A stretch of DNA of 10,287 nt from CAYGZA01 sp964354135 (GCA_964354135.1 CAYGZA010000248.1:1-10287); one strand, 5' to 3'; positions 1-6,594 are shown, numbered from the stretch's first letter. Notes: a model not told the origin generated them from the letters alone. A program made the numbers and translations.

Positions 1-23
1 CCATGAAACACGATTCCGCGTCA

Positions 24-46
24 CCCGTCAATCGAAGATTGACGGG
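24..46. repeat. perfect 10-bp hairpin at the broken 5' end of the propeller gene
   Basis: The arms CCCGTCAATC (24-33) and GATTGACGGG (37-46) are exact reverse complements separated by a GAA loop. The in-frame TGA (40-42) that closes the downstream propeller reading frame lies inside the right arm. The arm decamer appears a third time at 1233-1242. It could be a small palindromic repeat unit, or an inverted-duplication artefact if this is the end of an assembled contig. The sequence alone does not decide between these. Confidence 0.7.
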
Positions 47-738
47 ACACTAGCGGCCGCTTGGCATGGAAATACGAGTGCGGGCGCGCCAACCTGAGTG
101 TTGCCGTGGGCGGCGGAAAGGTCTTCTGCGCCGAGCTGGTGAGCCAGCAGGGAAAAGAGGCGGGGGGCAAAGACCCCAAGACGCACGCGCTGGACGTTGA
201 GACCGGCAAGCTCCTCTGGCAAATCCCCGGCGGATCCGAGGTGCGATACAGCCCGCCGCTCGACCTGGTTGTCCTGTCGTCCGGCATCCATCGCGCCGGC
301 GACGGCGCCCTGGTGGCCGCGTTTCCCGAGCCCCCCAAGCCGGCCGCCAAGACGAAGCCCGAAAACCTTCCCAGGCCGCTCTTTCTCATCGGCACGAAGG
401 TGCTCGTGGGGACCGCGGAAAGCTACGTCGAGTACGACCTGCGCACGGGAAAACCGTCCGGCAAGGCGATGACCTGGACGCGGCGCGGCTGCACCATCCC
501 CCGCGCCAGCTCGAACCTGGTCACGACCCGCGTCCGCGGCAACGCGGCCTGCATTGACCTGGCCTCGCGCGAGATCATCCCGTTCTGGAACGTGCGGGCG
601 GCTTGCAGCAACAACCTGTTCCCGGCCAGCGGCGTCCTCAACATGCCCAGCCTGAACGGAGGATGTACCTGCAACTACCTGCCGGTCTCGCAGGCCTACG
701 TGCCCGCTGCGGTGATCGGGCGCGTCGCCAGTCCCTAA
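43..738 (+). CDS. C-terminal fragment of a PQQ-like beta-propeller repeat protein (5' end broken)
   Basis: This reading frame encodes about 230 residues of a WD/PQQ-type beta-propeller. Blade-like stretches include GRLAWKYE, HALDVETGKLLWQI, YVEYDLRTGKPSG and CIDLASREIIPFW. The last 40 residues hold NNLFPASGVLN and GGCTCNYLPVSQAYVP, a C-terminal pattern I associate with large planctomycete PQQ-repeat proteins, probably exported or periplasmic. Family members are normally several hundred residues or longer, so the N-terminal blades are missing. The frame is closed by TGA at 40-42, and a TTG at 61 is the earliest annotated-style start. However, recognisable propeller sequence (GRL) already lies before that codon and no Shine-Dalgarno precedes it. 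I therefore read it as a gene broken at about 43-52 rather than a short gene. No enzymatic activity can be assigned, since PQQ-like propellers often bind no PQQ. The stop is TAA at 736-738. Confidence 0.75.
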   Translation, partial: RDTSGRLAWKYECGRANLSVAVGGGKVFCAELVSQQGKEAGGKDPKTHALDVETGKLLWQIPGGSEVRYSPPLDLVVLSSGIHRAGDGALVAAFPEPPKPAAKTKPENLPRPLFLIGTKVLVGTAESYVEYDLRTGKPSGKAMTWTRRGCTIPRASSNLVTTRVRGNAACIDLASREIIPFWNVRAACSNNLFPASGVLNMPSLNGGCTCNYLPVSQAYVPAAVIGRVASP

Positions 739-741
739 GGA

Positions 742-813
742 GGGGGCAGAGCGCACGTAGTCATTAGCGGCCTATGCCCGCAACGGCCTGTTGACTGAGT
801 GCGCTCTGACCCC
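742..813. repeat. 72-bp inverted-repeat element (REP/MITE-like) just after the propeller stop codon
   Basis: CAGAGCGCAC (747-756) and GTGCGCTCTG (799-808) are perfect reverse complements. Past one mismatch (746/809) the arms extend by GGGG (742-745) against CCCC (810-813), giving 15-bp arms with one mismatch around a 42-nt centre. Inside, AGTCA (759-763) pairs with TGACT (792-796). The outer TCTGACCCC end resembles terminal motifs of small palindromic elements mobilised by REP-associated tyrosine transposases. That link is from memory and no transposase is in the window. Sitting three bases after the TAA, it could also end transcription, though no T-tract follows. Confidence 0.6.
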
Positions 814-840
814 AGACCGCCCCTGCCCCGGCGGTTCTGG
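812..840 (+). other. GC-rich hairpin, possible terminator without T-tract
   Basis: CCAGACCGCC (812-821) pairs with GGCGGTTCTGG (830-840) with one bulged base and an 8-nt loop. It overlaps the end of the inverted-repeat element by two bases. No run of T follows on either strand, so it is not a canonical intrinsic terminator. Confidence 0.35.
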
Positions 841-866
841 GTGACACCAGACTGCCCGCCATAAGC

Positions 867-872
867 TATACT
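867..872 (+). promoter_or_regulatory. possible -10 box (TATACT) for the small membrane-protein gene
   Basis: TATACT in a locally AT-rich patch matches five of six sigma-70 -10 bases and lies 52 nt before the ATG at 925. The best -35-like hexamer, GTGACA (841-846), is 20 nt upstream, longer than the optimal 17. This is a weak prediction and planctomycete promoters are not well defined. Confidence 0.25.
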
Positions 873-924
873 TGTTACAGGGGCGGCGGGCGTTAACAGT
901 ACGAAGAAGCGAGGCATTCTTGCC

Positions 925-1185
925 ATGGGCGAGAAGCTGTTTCTCACGCTGGGCGTCGTAGGGATCCTGGCGGCCGTCGTGGGATATCTTAACCCCTCGC
1001 TGGACCCGAGGCGTGAAACCCCCTTGCTCCGACTGGTGCGCCTGGCCGGACTATGCGTCGGCATCCTTCTCTTCCAAGTCTGCCTTACGCGGGCCAACGG
1101 CGGTTCCTCGTCGTTGGAAACGCTGTTGCACGACATGGTCAGTACAGGGCGGCACTGGGTGGATAGATGCCTGCACGTCCTTTGA
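925..1185 (+). CDS. small two-helix membrane protein of unknown function (86 aa)
   Basis: The 86-residue product has two hydrophobic segments, about residues 5-22 (LFLTLGVVGILAAVVGYL) and 38-55 (LVRLAGLCVGILLFQVCL). A short charged loop (DPRRETP) joins them and a soluble tail of about 30 residues follows, so it should sit in a membrane as a hairpin. The ATG is preceded by GAGG (911-914) at a 10-nt spacing, acceptable but not strong. I do not recognise a family. It faces the large DUF5107 gene tail to tail, 89 bp away. The protein-like hydrophobic pattern, start signal and clean stop favour a real gene, but with no homologue known to me it could be a chance frame in GC-rich DNA. Confidence 0.55.
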   Translation: MGEKLFLTLGVVGILAAVVGYLNPSLDPRRETPLLRLVRLAGLCVGILLFQVCLTRANGGSSSLETLLHDMVSTGRHWVDRCLHVL

Positions 1186-1193
1186 CTTTGACA

Positions 1194-1214
1194 TGCCGGC
1201 TCTGCCGGCCGGCA
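1194..1214. other. hairpin between two convergent genes, possible bidirectional transcription end
   Basis: TGCCGGC (1194-1200) and GCCGGCA (1208-1214) form a 7-bp stem with a 7-nt loop. It starts nine bases after the stop of the small membrane-protein gene and lies about 60 bp beyond the stop of the DUF5107 gene on the other strand. There is no T-tract on either side, so termination is inferred from position only. Confidence 0.35.
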
Positions 1215-1274
1215 AGGATCTGCTCACCACGGGATTGACGGGCACCCGTGACACGCCGGGTCCATGCCGCGTTG

Positions 1275-4200
1275 TCACTGCTTTTCTCGGCCTGGGTTGC
1301 GGCGGCTCTTGAGCGATGCGGCCAGCATCGTGTGCGCACCCAAGTGGTTGGCGTCCAAACGGACGGCCTCCTCGAATTCCGCCCTTGCCGCCGACGTTTC
1401 CCCTTTGCCGAGACAGCCCAGGCCGATCAGGTAGTGGGCCTGTGCCTTCCGGACGCGGTCCGATTGCTGGGTGCCGAACTTGGCGAAGAAGTCGACGCCC
1501 GCCGGCGCGGCCAGCTTCTCCCTGCCCGAGCGAATCAACCCGTCGAAGGTCTCGGCCGCCTTGGCGTCTTGGCCGAGCTTCCGATAGGCCAGTCCCTGGT
1601 AGTACCGGGATTCCGACCAGCCGGGCCTGGCCCGGGTCGCCTGCTCGAAGTGCTTCCTCGCTGCCGGGCCGTCGCGCATCGCCTCGCAGACCGCTGCGAG
1701 GTGATACCGGACCTGGGGAGTCTTGCTCCCGTCGCGGTATGGCTTGCCGGTCTCGAAGCGGTCGGGATACTCCAGGCAGGCCTCGTAGTCCTTGAGGGCT
1801 TCGGCATACCGGCCGGCGTCGAAATGCCTCTGTCCCCGCAGGAGATGGGCATCCACGTACACGTCGTGGACGCCGGTCTGCCCTTCCCAGAGGTGGAAAT
1901 GATGGTTGTCCAGGAGGTCGATGGCCTTGTCGTACTGCCCCACGAGGATCTGGAGCACGATCTCGCGCAGGAGGGCCTCGTCGCGCTGGGCGACCGTCGC
2001 ATGGTTCTGCTCCAGGATTGCCAGCCGCTTCTGGGGCGCAACTCCTGCCGCCTCGCAGAGACCGTCCATCTCGGCATAGAGTTTCGGGTCCCGCGGGTCG
2101 CACGCAACCGCCTTCTCCATGCTCGCGACGGCCTTGGAAGGATCGTTCTCGACCTGCGCGTATGCCAGCCCGAGATTGCGGTATACCGTGGCAAAGGAGC
2201 CGTCGAGGTCTCGGGCCTGCTGCCACGCCTGGATGGCCTTCTTGGGCTGGTGGTCGAACAGCAGATTGCCGAGATAGTAGGGCGCCTTGGCATCGCCGGG
2301 GTCCTGCTTCATGGCGTGCCGGAGCACCTCGGCCGATTCCCACTGGAACGGGAAGCAGTAGTCGCCGGGCATGCGGTTACCGAGGCGGTAATGTTCCGAT
2401 GCTTCTTTGGACTGGCCCTTCCGTTCGAGGTAGTAGCCGAGGTGGTAGTGGACCAACGGATTGACCTGGCCTTTGTCCTTTGCGGCATCGACGCACCGCG
2501 TGAGCACCGCAATGATCTCCTCCCAAAGGCCGCACGCGCCGTAGTCGGCGGCCAGTTCCAGGTACGATGCCGCGGAGCCGCGCATCGACGCGATTAGGTC
2601 GCCCCTCGCCTTGTCGGCCCGGTCGCGCTGGCCGATCTCCACGAGCGCAAGGCAGGACTCGTTGGCCGCCCCGAAGTCCAGGGGATCGATGGAGCGCACC
2701 TTCGCGGCCAGGGCGAACACCTCTTGCGGCCGGTGCAACTTGCGGAGCAAAGCGACTTTCAGGTCCAGGGCCTTGGTGTTGAGCGCGTTGGCCGAAATCG
2801 CCCGATCGACGAACTCCAAAGCCCGGGCGAACTCCCCGCTCCGACAGGCGTTCTCGGCCAGGGCGAAGTGGCTCGGCCCGTACCACGCCTGGCTCCAGGC
2901 GGCCCTGTGAAAGGCGTCGTCCGCGGCGTCGTACTTTCCCTGGGCCTTCAGGGCCACGCCAAGATAGTAGAACGCCTCGCCGTCCTTGGGGCTCGTGTAG
3001 TTCCGGGTGATCCGCTCGATCGCGGCCTTGAGCCGCTCTTCCGCCTCGGCGAACATGCCGCGCTTGCAGTAGAGGATTGCCAGGGCGACGTTGACCCGGG
3101 AGTCGCCGGGATCGCGTCTGAGGGCCTCTTCGTAATAGGGATACGGCTCCAAGGCAGGGCTGTGGAACTGCTCCAATCGCAGCCCGGCAAGATAAAGCTC
3201 CTCGTTGGTCTTGATTTCCTTCGGCGGCGGTGGCGGCTCGACCGGCTTGGGCATCGGCGCGCCCTTGGGCCGCACCGGGCGGTAGCTGATGATCTCCTCG
3301 CCGGCAGGCGAAACGAGGGCAACTCTGAGATCGTCGGCCTGGACGCCCGCCGGCAGCGAGACCTCCTTGACGTACGGCCGCTGGGGGCCGATCTCGATCT
3401 CCTCGACGAAAAGCGGCTTCCCGCCCGCCTCCAGCCTCACCCGCCCGCGGCGATGCTCCGTGGTATTGAAGGCCATCCGGCCAACCCGCGACTCGTTTAC
3501 CTCCAAATTCACGGCCGCATCGAGGTTGGCATTCTTGATCCCGCCCAGTTGCCGGATCGGATACCAGTACTGCTTGACCGTCTTAACCTCGTACGGTTGG
3601 ACCCAACTGTAGTCGGGCTGGTTGTCGCTGTAGGCCCCCGACATCAGCTCCAGGTACGGGCCGTCCTGGTCGGTGAGCACCTTGTCCCACATCCGGCCTT
3701 CTTCGCTGTTGGAGAACTCGAAGAACTTCTTGCCCGGCACGGTGTGGTGATCGGCCACGTGGACCACGCCCGCCTGCTTGCCGTGGTCGTAGCCGCCGAA
3801 GAAATCGTCCTCGTAGTTCCAGGCGAAGATCGAGACGGGCGTGGGGTGGTTCTTCCACCAACTCAGGTCCACGCCGCGGCGGTCCAGCCCCCCGTACGCG
3901 CCGCGGCCGATCGGCCAGTGGACGAATTCCCGCTTGCCGTGCTGCGTGCCGTATTCGGTGCTCGGCGGGAAGATGACCTGATAGTCGGGATTGGCGTGGA
4001 CCGCGACGTTCGAGAAGTAGAGCATCGAGTGCGGCAGGGGCGTGCGATTGAAGAGCCTGACCGTGGCCTCCAGGTAGGACTTGCCGGGATGGAGCGTCAG
4101 CCCCACGAGCCACTTCATGCGGTGCCGCAATTCGATCTCACCCAGCCAGATCGTCTTGCTGCCGTCGGGGTTTTCCACGAGCTTGCAGTCGACCGGCATG

Positions 4201-4664
4201 AAGGTGGACGCCCGGTGATGATGCGGGATGTTCCACTCCACGCCGCCGGAGATCCAGGCCCCCACCATGCCGATCAAGGCCGGCTTCACGACGTGCTGGC
4301 GGTAGAAGAAATCGTAGTTGTTGGTCTTGTCCATACCGCTGAAGATCCGCCCCCCAAGCTCGGGAAGCACGCAGAACTTCACGTACTGATTTTCCAGGTA
4401 GATCGCCCGATACGCCTTGTCTTTTCGCACGTCGGTGAGCGTGTCCAGGAGCGGATACGGATACACCGGCCCCTTGGCGCCCTGGTAGCTCCGCCCGCTG
4501 AAGAAGACCGGGTTCTTTTCGGGCGGCCCCGTCTCGTACGTGGGGACGACGAGCGTCTCCTCCCGCATGATGACGGGCATTTCTCCCGGCGCCGCTGCCG
4601 GCGCAGACTGCCACGCGGTCGATAGGGCGCACAGCGCGACGAGAAGTATCCCTCTGGACTTCAT
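1275..4664 (-). CDS. secreted DUF5107 domain + tetratricopeptide repeat protein (1129 aa)
   Basis: The ATG at 4664 is chosen over an upstream in-frame codon (4781). It has GGGAGG (4673-4678) at 8-nt spacing and opens a clear signal peptide: KSR, a hydrophobic core at about residues 5-18, then APAAA near residue 25. The product should be exported. Residues about 36-372 match DUF5107, with PELGGRIFSGMDK (101-113), FFYRQHVVKPALIG (119-132), WISGGVEWNIPHHHR (137-151) and LELMSGAYSDNQPDYSW (338-354). The GGR...DK and beta-rich pattern recalls galactose-mutarotase-like sugar-binding sandwiches, which is inference. Residues about 385-465 look like a small beta domain, followed by a Pro-rich linker (PVEPPPPP, 474-481). 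Residues about 490-1120 are TPR-type helical repeats (for example YYLGVALKAQGKYDAA), probably for protein contacts. Possibly co-transcribed with the ROK gene 284 bp upstream. No enzymatic reaction is established for DUF5107 that I can cite. The family call is firm, the function open. Confidence 0.9.
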   Translation of the reverse strand: MKSRGILLVALCALSTAWQSAPAAAPGEMPVIMREETLVVPTYETGPPEKNPVFFSGRSYQGAKGPVYPYPLLDTLTDVRKDKAYRAIYLENQYVKFCVLPELGGRIFSGMDKTNNYDFFYRQHVVKPALIGMVGAWISGGVEWNIPHHHRASTFMPVDCKLVENPDGSKTIWLGEIELRHRMKWLVGLTLHPGKSYLEATVRLFNRTPLPHSMLYFSNVAVHANPDYQVIFPPSTEYGTQHGKREFVHWPIGRGAYGGLDRRGVDLSWWKNHPTPVSIFAWNYEDDFFGGYDHGKQAGVVHVADHHTVPGKKFFEFSNSEEGRMWDKVLTDQDGPYLELMSGAYSDNQPDYSWVQPYEVKTVKQYWYPIRQLGGIKNANLDAAVNLEVNESRVGRMAFNTTEHRRGRVRLEAGGKPLFVEEIEIGPQRPYVKEVSLPAGVQADDLRVALVSPAGEEIISYRPVRPKGAPMPKPVEPPPPPKEIKTNEELYLAGLRLEQFHSPALEPYPYYEEALRRDPGDSRVNVALAILYCKRGMFAEAEERLKAAIERITRNYTSPKDGEAFYYLGVALKAQGKYDAADDAFHRAAWSQAWYGPSHFALAENACRSGEFARALEFVDRAISANALNTKALDLKVALLRKLHRPQEVFALAAKVRSIDPLDFGAANESCLALVEIGQRDRADKARGDLIASMRGSAASYLELAADYGACGLWEEIIAVLTRCVDAAKDKGQVNPLVHYHLGYYLERKGQSKEASEHYRLGNRMPGDYCFPFQWESAEVLRHAMKQDPGDAKAPYYLGNLLFDHQPKKAIQAWQQARDLDGSFATVYRNLGLAYAQVENDPSKAVASMEKAVACDPRDPKLYAEMDGLCEAAGVAPQKRLAILEQNHATVAQRDEALLREIVLQILVGQYDKAIDLLDNHHFHLWEGQTGVHDVYVDAHLLRGQRHFDAGRYAEALKDYEACLEYPDRFETGKPYRDGSKTPQVRYHLAAVCEAMRDGPAARKHFEQATRARPGWSESRYYQGLAYRKLGQDAKAAETFDGLIRSGREKLAAPAGVDFFAKFGTQQSDRVRKAQAHYLIGLGCLGKGETSAARAEFEEAVRLDANHLGAHTMLAASLKSRRNPGREKQ

Positions 4665-4672
4665 GGAATGTC

Positions 4673-4678
4673 CCTCCC
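4673..4678 (-). promoter_or_regulatory. strong Shine-Dalgarno fixing the DUF5107 gene start
   Basis: On the minus strand GGGAGG sits 8 nt before the ATG at 4664. The reading frame stays open for 39 further codons upstream, but those codons encode Arg- and Gly-rich sequence without a signal peptide. This site therefore decides the start. Confidence 0.7.
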
Positions 4679-4787
4679 GTTGCCGCTCCCGATGGCGGTG
4701 ATCGTTCCCAAAGAGCAAAGTCCCGCCCCGGCCGATCGCGACCTGCCGGTACAACCTACCGCGGCGGCCGTCCGGCCGCAAGCAAGT

Positions 4788-4943
4788 CGGCCCGAGTGGG
4801 CGAAGGAGCTGAGATGCCGCGTGGCCGTCAAGGAGCTCGTCGAGTATCTCCAGAATTGCCGCCCCTTACCGGCCGGACCACCGCGCCCGCCGCGAAGCGG
4901 GGCTATGGATCGCCCGCAACCAGGTGGAAAAGCTCAACGACAG
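4788..4943 (+). pseudogene. possible frameshifted remnant of a transposase C-terminus
   Basis: Within the 284-bp gap between the ROK and DUF5107 genes, the + strand reads EWAKELRCRVAVKELVEYLQ in one frame (4794-4853). It then reads RARREAGLWIARNQVEKLND in the next frame, up to about 4930. A single-base frameshift near the C-run at 4862-4865 would join them. The combined pattern (LVEYL, about 15 residues, GLWI, VEK, ND) resembles the C-terminal end of some transposase families in which GLxIGSGxVE follows a YL-containing helix. This is pattern memory, not a search. No terminal repeats or other transposase parts are present. The rest of the gap holds nothing else I recognise and no clear terminator. 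Confidence 0.25.
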
Positions 4944-4948
4944 GGCGG

Positions 4949-6334
4949 TCAGCAGGTCACGTGAATCAAGGCGGCCTTCCGCTTGGCGGACTTGTTGTAG
5001 GCCTCGATGACCTGCGGGGTGGGCATCGCCTTGCACTGGATGGACCGCTGGCTGAGGTAGCGCTGGGCCTCCTCGTTGAGCTTCACGGCGCCGCTCTCGC
5101 CGGTGCCCACAAAGAGGACCTCCGGCCCGCCTTGGCAGACACGCTCCAACTCCTTGGGTCCGAGGGTGTGGGCGGTGTGATACTCCTCCCGGGCAACGCT
5201 CTTCTTGCGCTTCTTCACTCGGCCGTCGACGAGGATACACACGTCGTGGGTGTAGGTCTTCCTCCCGACGGTGATCTCGCCGAAGCGGGAATCGGCAATG
5301 CTCGGGTAGCTCGGGCTGACGGCGAATCGCTTCTTGAAGGGGCTGCGGCCGACCAGCATTCGGGCCAACGCGACGGCGCCGAGGACCACGGCGTCGTCCC
5401 CCAGGGCGGAGAGCAAGACCCGGCCGCCGTCGCGGGCCCCGGGAAGCTGATCGGAGCCGACGATGTTCTCCACGATCGGCACCATGAAGTCGCTGCACGC
5501 CTCGATCACGCCGCCGCCCAGCACGATCACCTCGGGGTCCACGAGGTGCCGCACGGTGAGGCAGGCGTAGCCGAGGGTCTCGGCGGCGCGGTGCATGACG
5601 CGGGTGACCAGCGGGTCCTCGGCGCCCAGGGCCTGCCGCAGGGCGTTGGAGCGGATGATCTTGAGGTCCCCCTGGAGCAGGTCCGTGAGCACGGTCTTCT
5701 CGCCCGCGGCGACCGAGGCGCGGAGCTGGGCCTCGATGGCCGTGCGGCTGGCGAGCGCTTCCAGGCAGCCGCGATTGCCGCAGCCGCACGGGGGGCCGTC
5801 GATCGCGACGATGACGTGCCCTACCTCACAGGCCGATTCCCGGGCCCCGCGCCACAGCTTCCCCTTGCAGACGAAACCGCCGCCGATCCCGGTCCCGACG
5901 AAGATGCCGAGCGCGCTCCGGGTGTTGCGGGCGGAGCCGAGCCACACCTCGCCGAGCGTTCCCAGGTTGCAGTCGTTGCCCAAGGCGACGGGCAGGCGGA
6001 ATCGCGATTCCAGGTGGGACCCGATGGCCACCCCCGTGAGGCTCATGTTGGGGGTGACGACGACCCGGCCGGCGTCGGGATCGACCACACCGGGGATGGC
6101 GATGCCGATGGCCGCCAGATCGCCGGTCTCGACTCCTCCTTGTTTGAGGACGGTCTCGATGATCTTCTCGATGGCGGCCACGACCTGCTCCGGGCCGACG
6201 TCGCGGGGGGTGGCGGCGCGATGCCGGTCTAGCGTGGCCCCGCTCTCTTCCGCCAGCGAGGCGAGGATTTTCGTGCCGCCGACGTCGATGCCCAGGTACA
6301 GCCGGGTCTTCTTGCCTCGCTCTCCAGTAGCCAT
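4949..6334 (-). CDS. ROK-family sugar-kinase-like protein fused to a C-terminal Mth938/NDUFAF3 domain (461 aa)
   Basis: Residues about 10-330 are a complete ROK domain. It has the phosphate-binding LGIDVGGTK (14-22), GND with the presumed catalytic base D121, and GTGIGGG (147-153). The ROK signature ExGH (E170, H173) and zinc motif CGCGNRGCLE (C183, C185, C190) follow, then LGGGV (272-276). There is no N-terminal helix-turn-helix, so a cytoplasmic sugar or amino-sugar kinase is more likely than a repressor; the substrate cannot be read. Residues about 341-461 form an Mth938-like (DUF498) domain: SRFGEITV, YTHDV, VLFVGTGESG, TPQVIEAYN and the family-typical ending AALIHVTC. That family is normally a stand-alone protein of about 120 residues and includes NDUFAF3 and AAMDC. 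No frameshift is needed for the fusion. The ATG has AGGAG (6341-6345) at 6-nt spacing, and a structured leader lies upstream. Confidence 0.92.
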   Translation of the reverse strand: MATGERGKKTRLYLGIDVGGTKILASLAEESGATLDRHRAATPRDVGPEQVVAAIEKIIETVLKQGGVETGDLAAIGIAIPGVVDPDAGRVVVTPNMSLTGVAIGSHLESRFRLPVALGNDCNLGTLGEVWLGSARNTRSALGIFVGTGIGGGFVCKGKLWRGARESACEVGHVIVAIDGPPCGCGNRGCLEALASRTAIEAQLRASVAAGEKTVLTDLLQGDLKIIRSNALRQALGAEDPLVTRVMHRAAETLGYACLTVRHLVDPEVIVLGGGVIEACSDFMVPIVENIVGSDQLPGARDGGRVLLSALGDDAVVLGAVALARMLVGRSPFKKRFAVSPSYPSIADSRFGEITVGRKTYTHDVCILVDGRVKKRKKSVAREEYHTAHTLGPKELERVCQGGPEVLFVGTGESGAVKLNEEAQRYLSQRSIQCKAMPTPQVIEAYNKSAKRKAALIHVTC

Positions 6335-6362
6335 AGCAATCTCCTGACGGCTCGCATGGGGT

Positions 6363-6430
6363 CGGGAGTCGTTTTCCCGGACGCCGAGCCGGGCGTCCTT
6401 GCCTTCTTTTCGAGAAGCAGGCGACTCCCG
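6363..6430 (-). ncRNA. predicted three-way-junction RNA in the ROK mRNA leader
   Basis: A 9-bp outer stem pairs CGACTCCCG (6422-6430) with CGGGAGTCG (6363-6371). It encloses two hairpins: a 7-bp stem GGACGCC/GGCGTCC (6379-6385 with 6392-6398, 6-nt loop) and a 5-bp stem CTTCT/AGAAG (6403-6407 with 6413-6417, 5-nt loop). On the minus strand the structure ends 28 nt before the ROK ATG and 17 nt before its Shine-Dalgarno. That is a position suited to cis regulation of translation. All three stems are perfect. I could not match it to a known riboswitch class, and a functional role is inference. Confidence 0.4.
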
Positions 6431-6528
6431 GCCCGCTCTCCTGCACCTTTCCGGTATTGGTGAATTGTTCCGAAGAGCGGCCCCGAAGTAAAGCGGTGCC
6501 CCCCGAGCGGTCGTGGCTCCGGGGGCAC

Positions 6529-6585
6529 GTAGCACGGGCTTCCAGCCTGCGGCCCCGCGGGAAGCAGGCAAGATGCCTGCCCTAC
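6529..6585. repeat. dispersed palindromic repeat (GGGCTTCCAGCC / GGCAAGATGCC type)
   Basis: This 57-bp unit starts with GTAGCACGGGCTTCCAGCC and ends with GCAGGCAAGATGCCTGC plus CCTAC. Its two 22-nt arms are imperfect inverted copies of each other (16 of 22 positions by eye). The right arm alone forms GCAGGC-AAGAT-GCCTGC. I recognise the word pair as a repeat widespread in environmental planctomycete-type genomes, often mistranslated as short proteins reading ARASSL...KQARCLPY. That is recollection, not a search. It lies next to the terminator of the porin gene, on the downstream side of that terminator. Confidence 0.6.
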
Positions 6586-6594
6586 GGCGCGGCC

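Noticed and set aside
53..60. GCGGCCGC, suspected cloning-vector or adapter residue
   Set aside because: The same octamer occurs at 8493-8500 in ordinary sequence, and the surrounding bases do not match a vector I know. It is expected by chance at this GC content.
2724..4625. 633-codon open frame on the + strand
   Set aside because: It lies antisense within the DUF5107-TPR gene, has no recognisable domains or start signal, and is a GC-rich mirror frame.
4605..4664. Lipoprotein lipobox in the DUF5107 signal peptide (LVALC)
   Set aside because: Leu directly precedes the Cys, where a lipobox needs Gly, Ala or Ser. The usual AxA-type cleavage region follows instead.
4796..6232. 478-codon open frame on the + strand
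   Set aside because: It is antisense to the ROK-Mth938 gene, which shows full family signatures. Only the short stretch before 4949 was considered separately.
4949..6334. ROK-family transcriptional repressor
   Set aside because: There is no N-terminal helix-turn-helix. The nucleotide-binding motif begins at residue 14.
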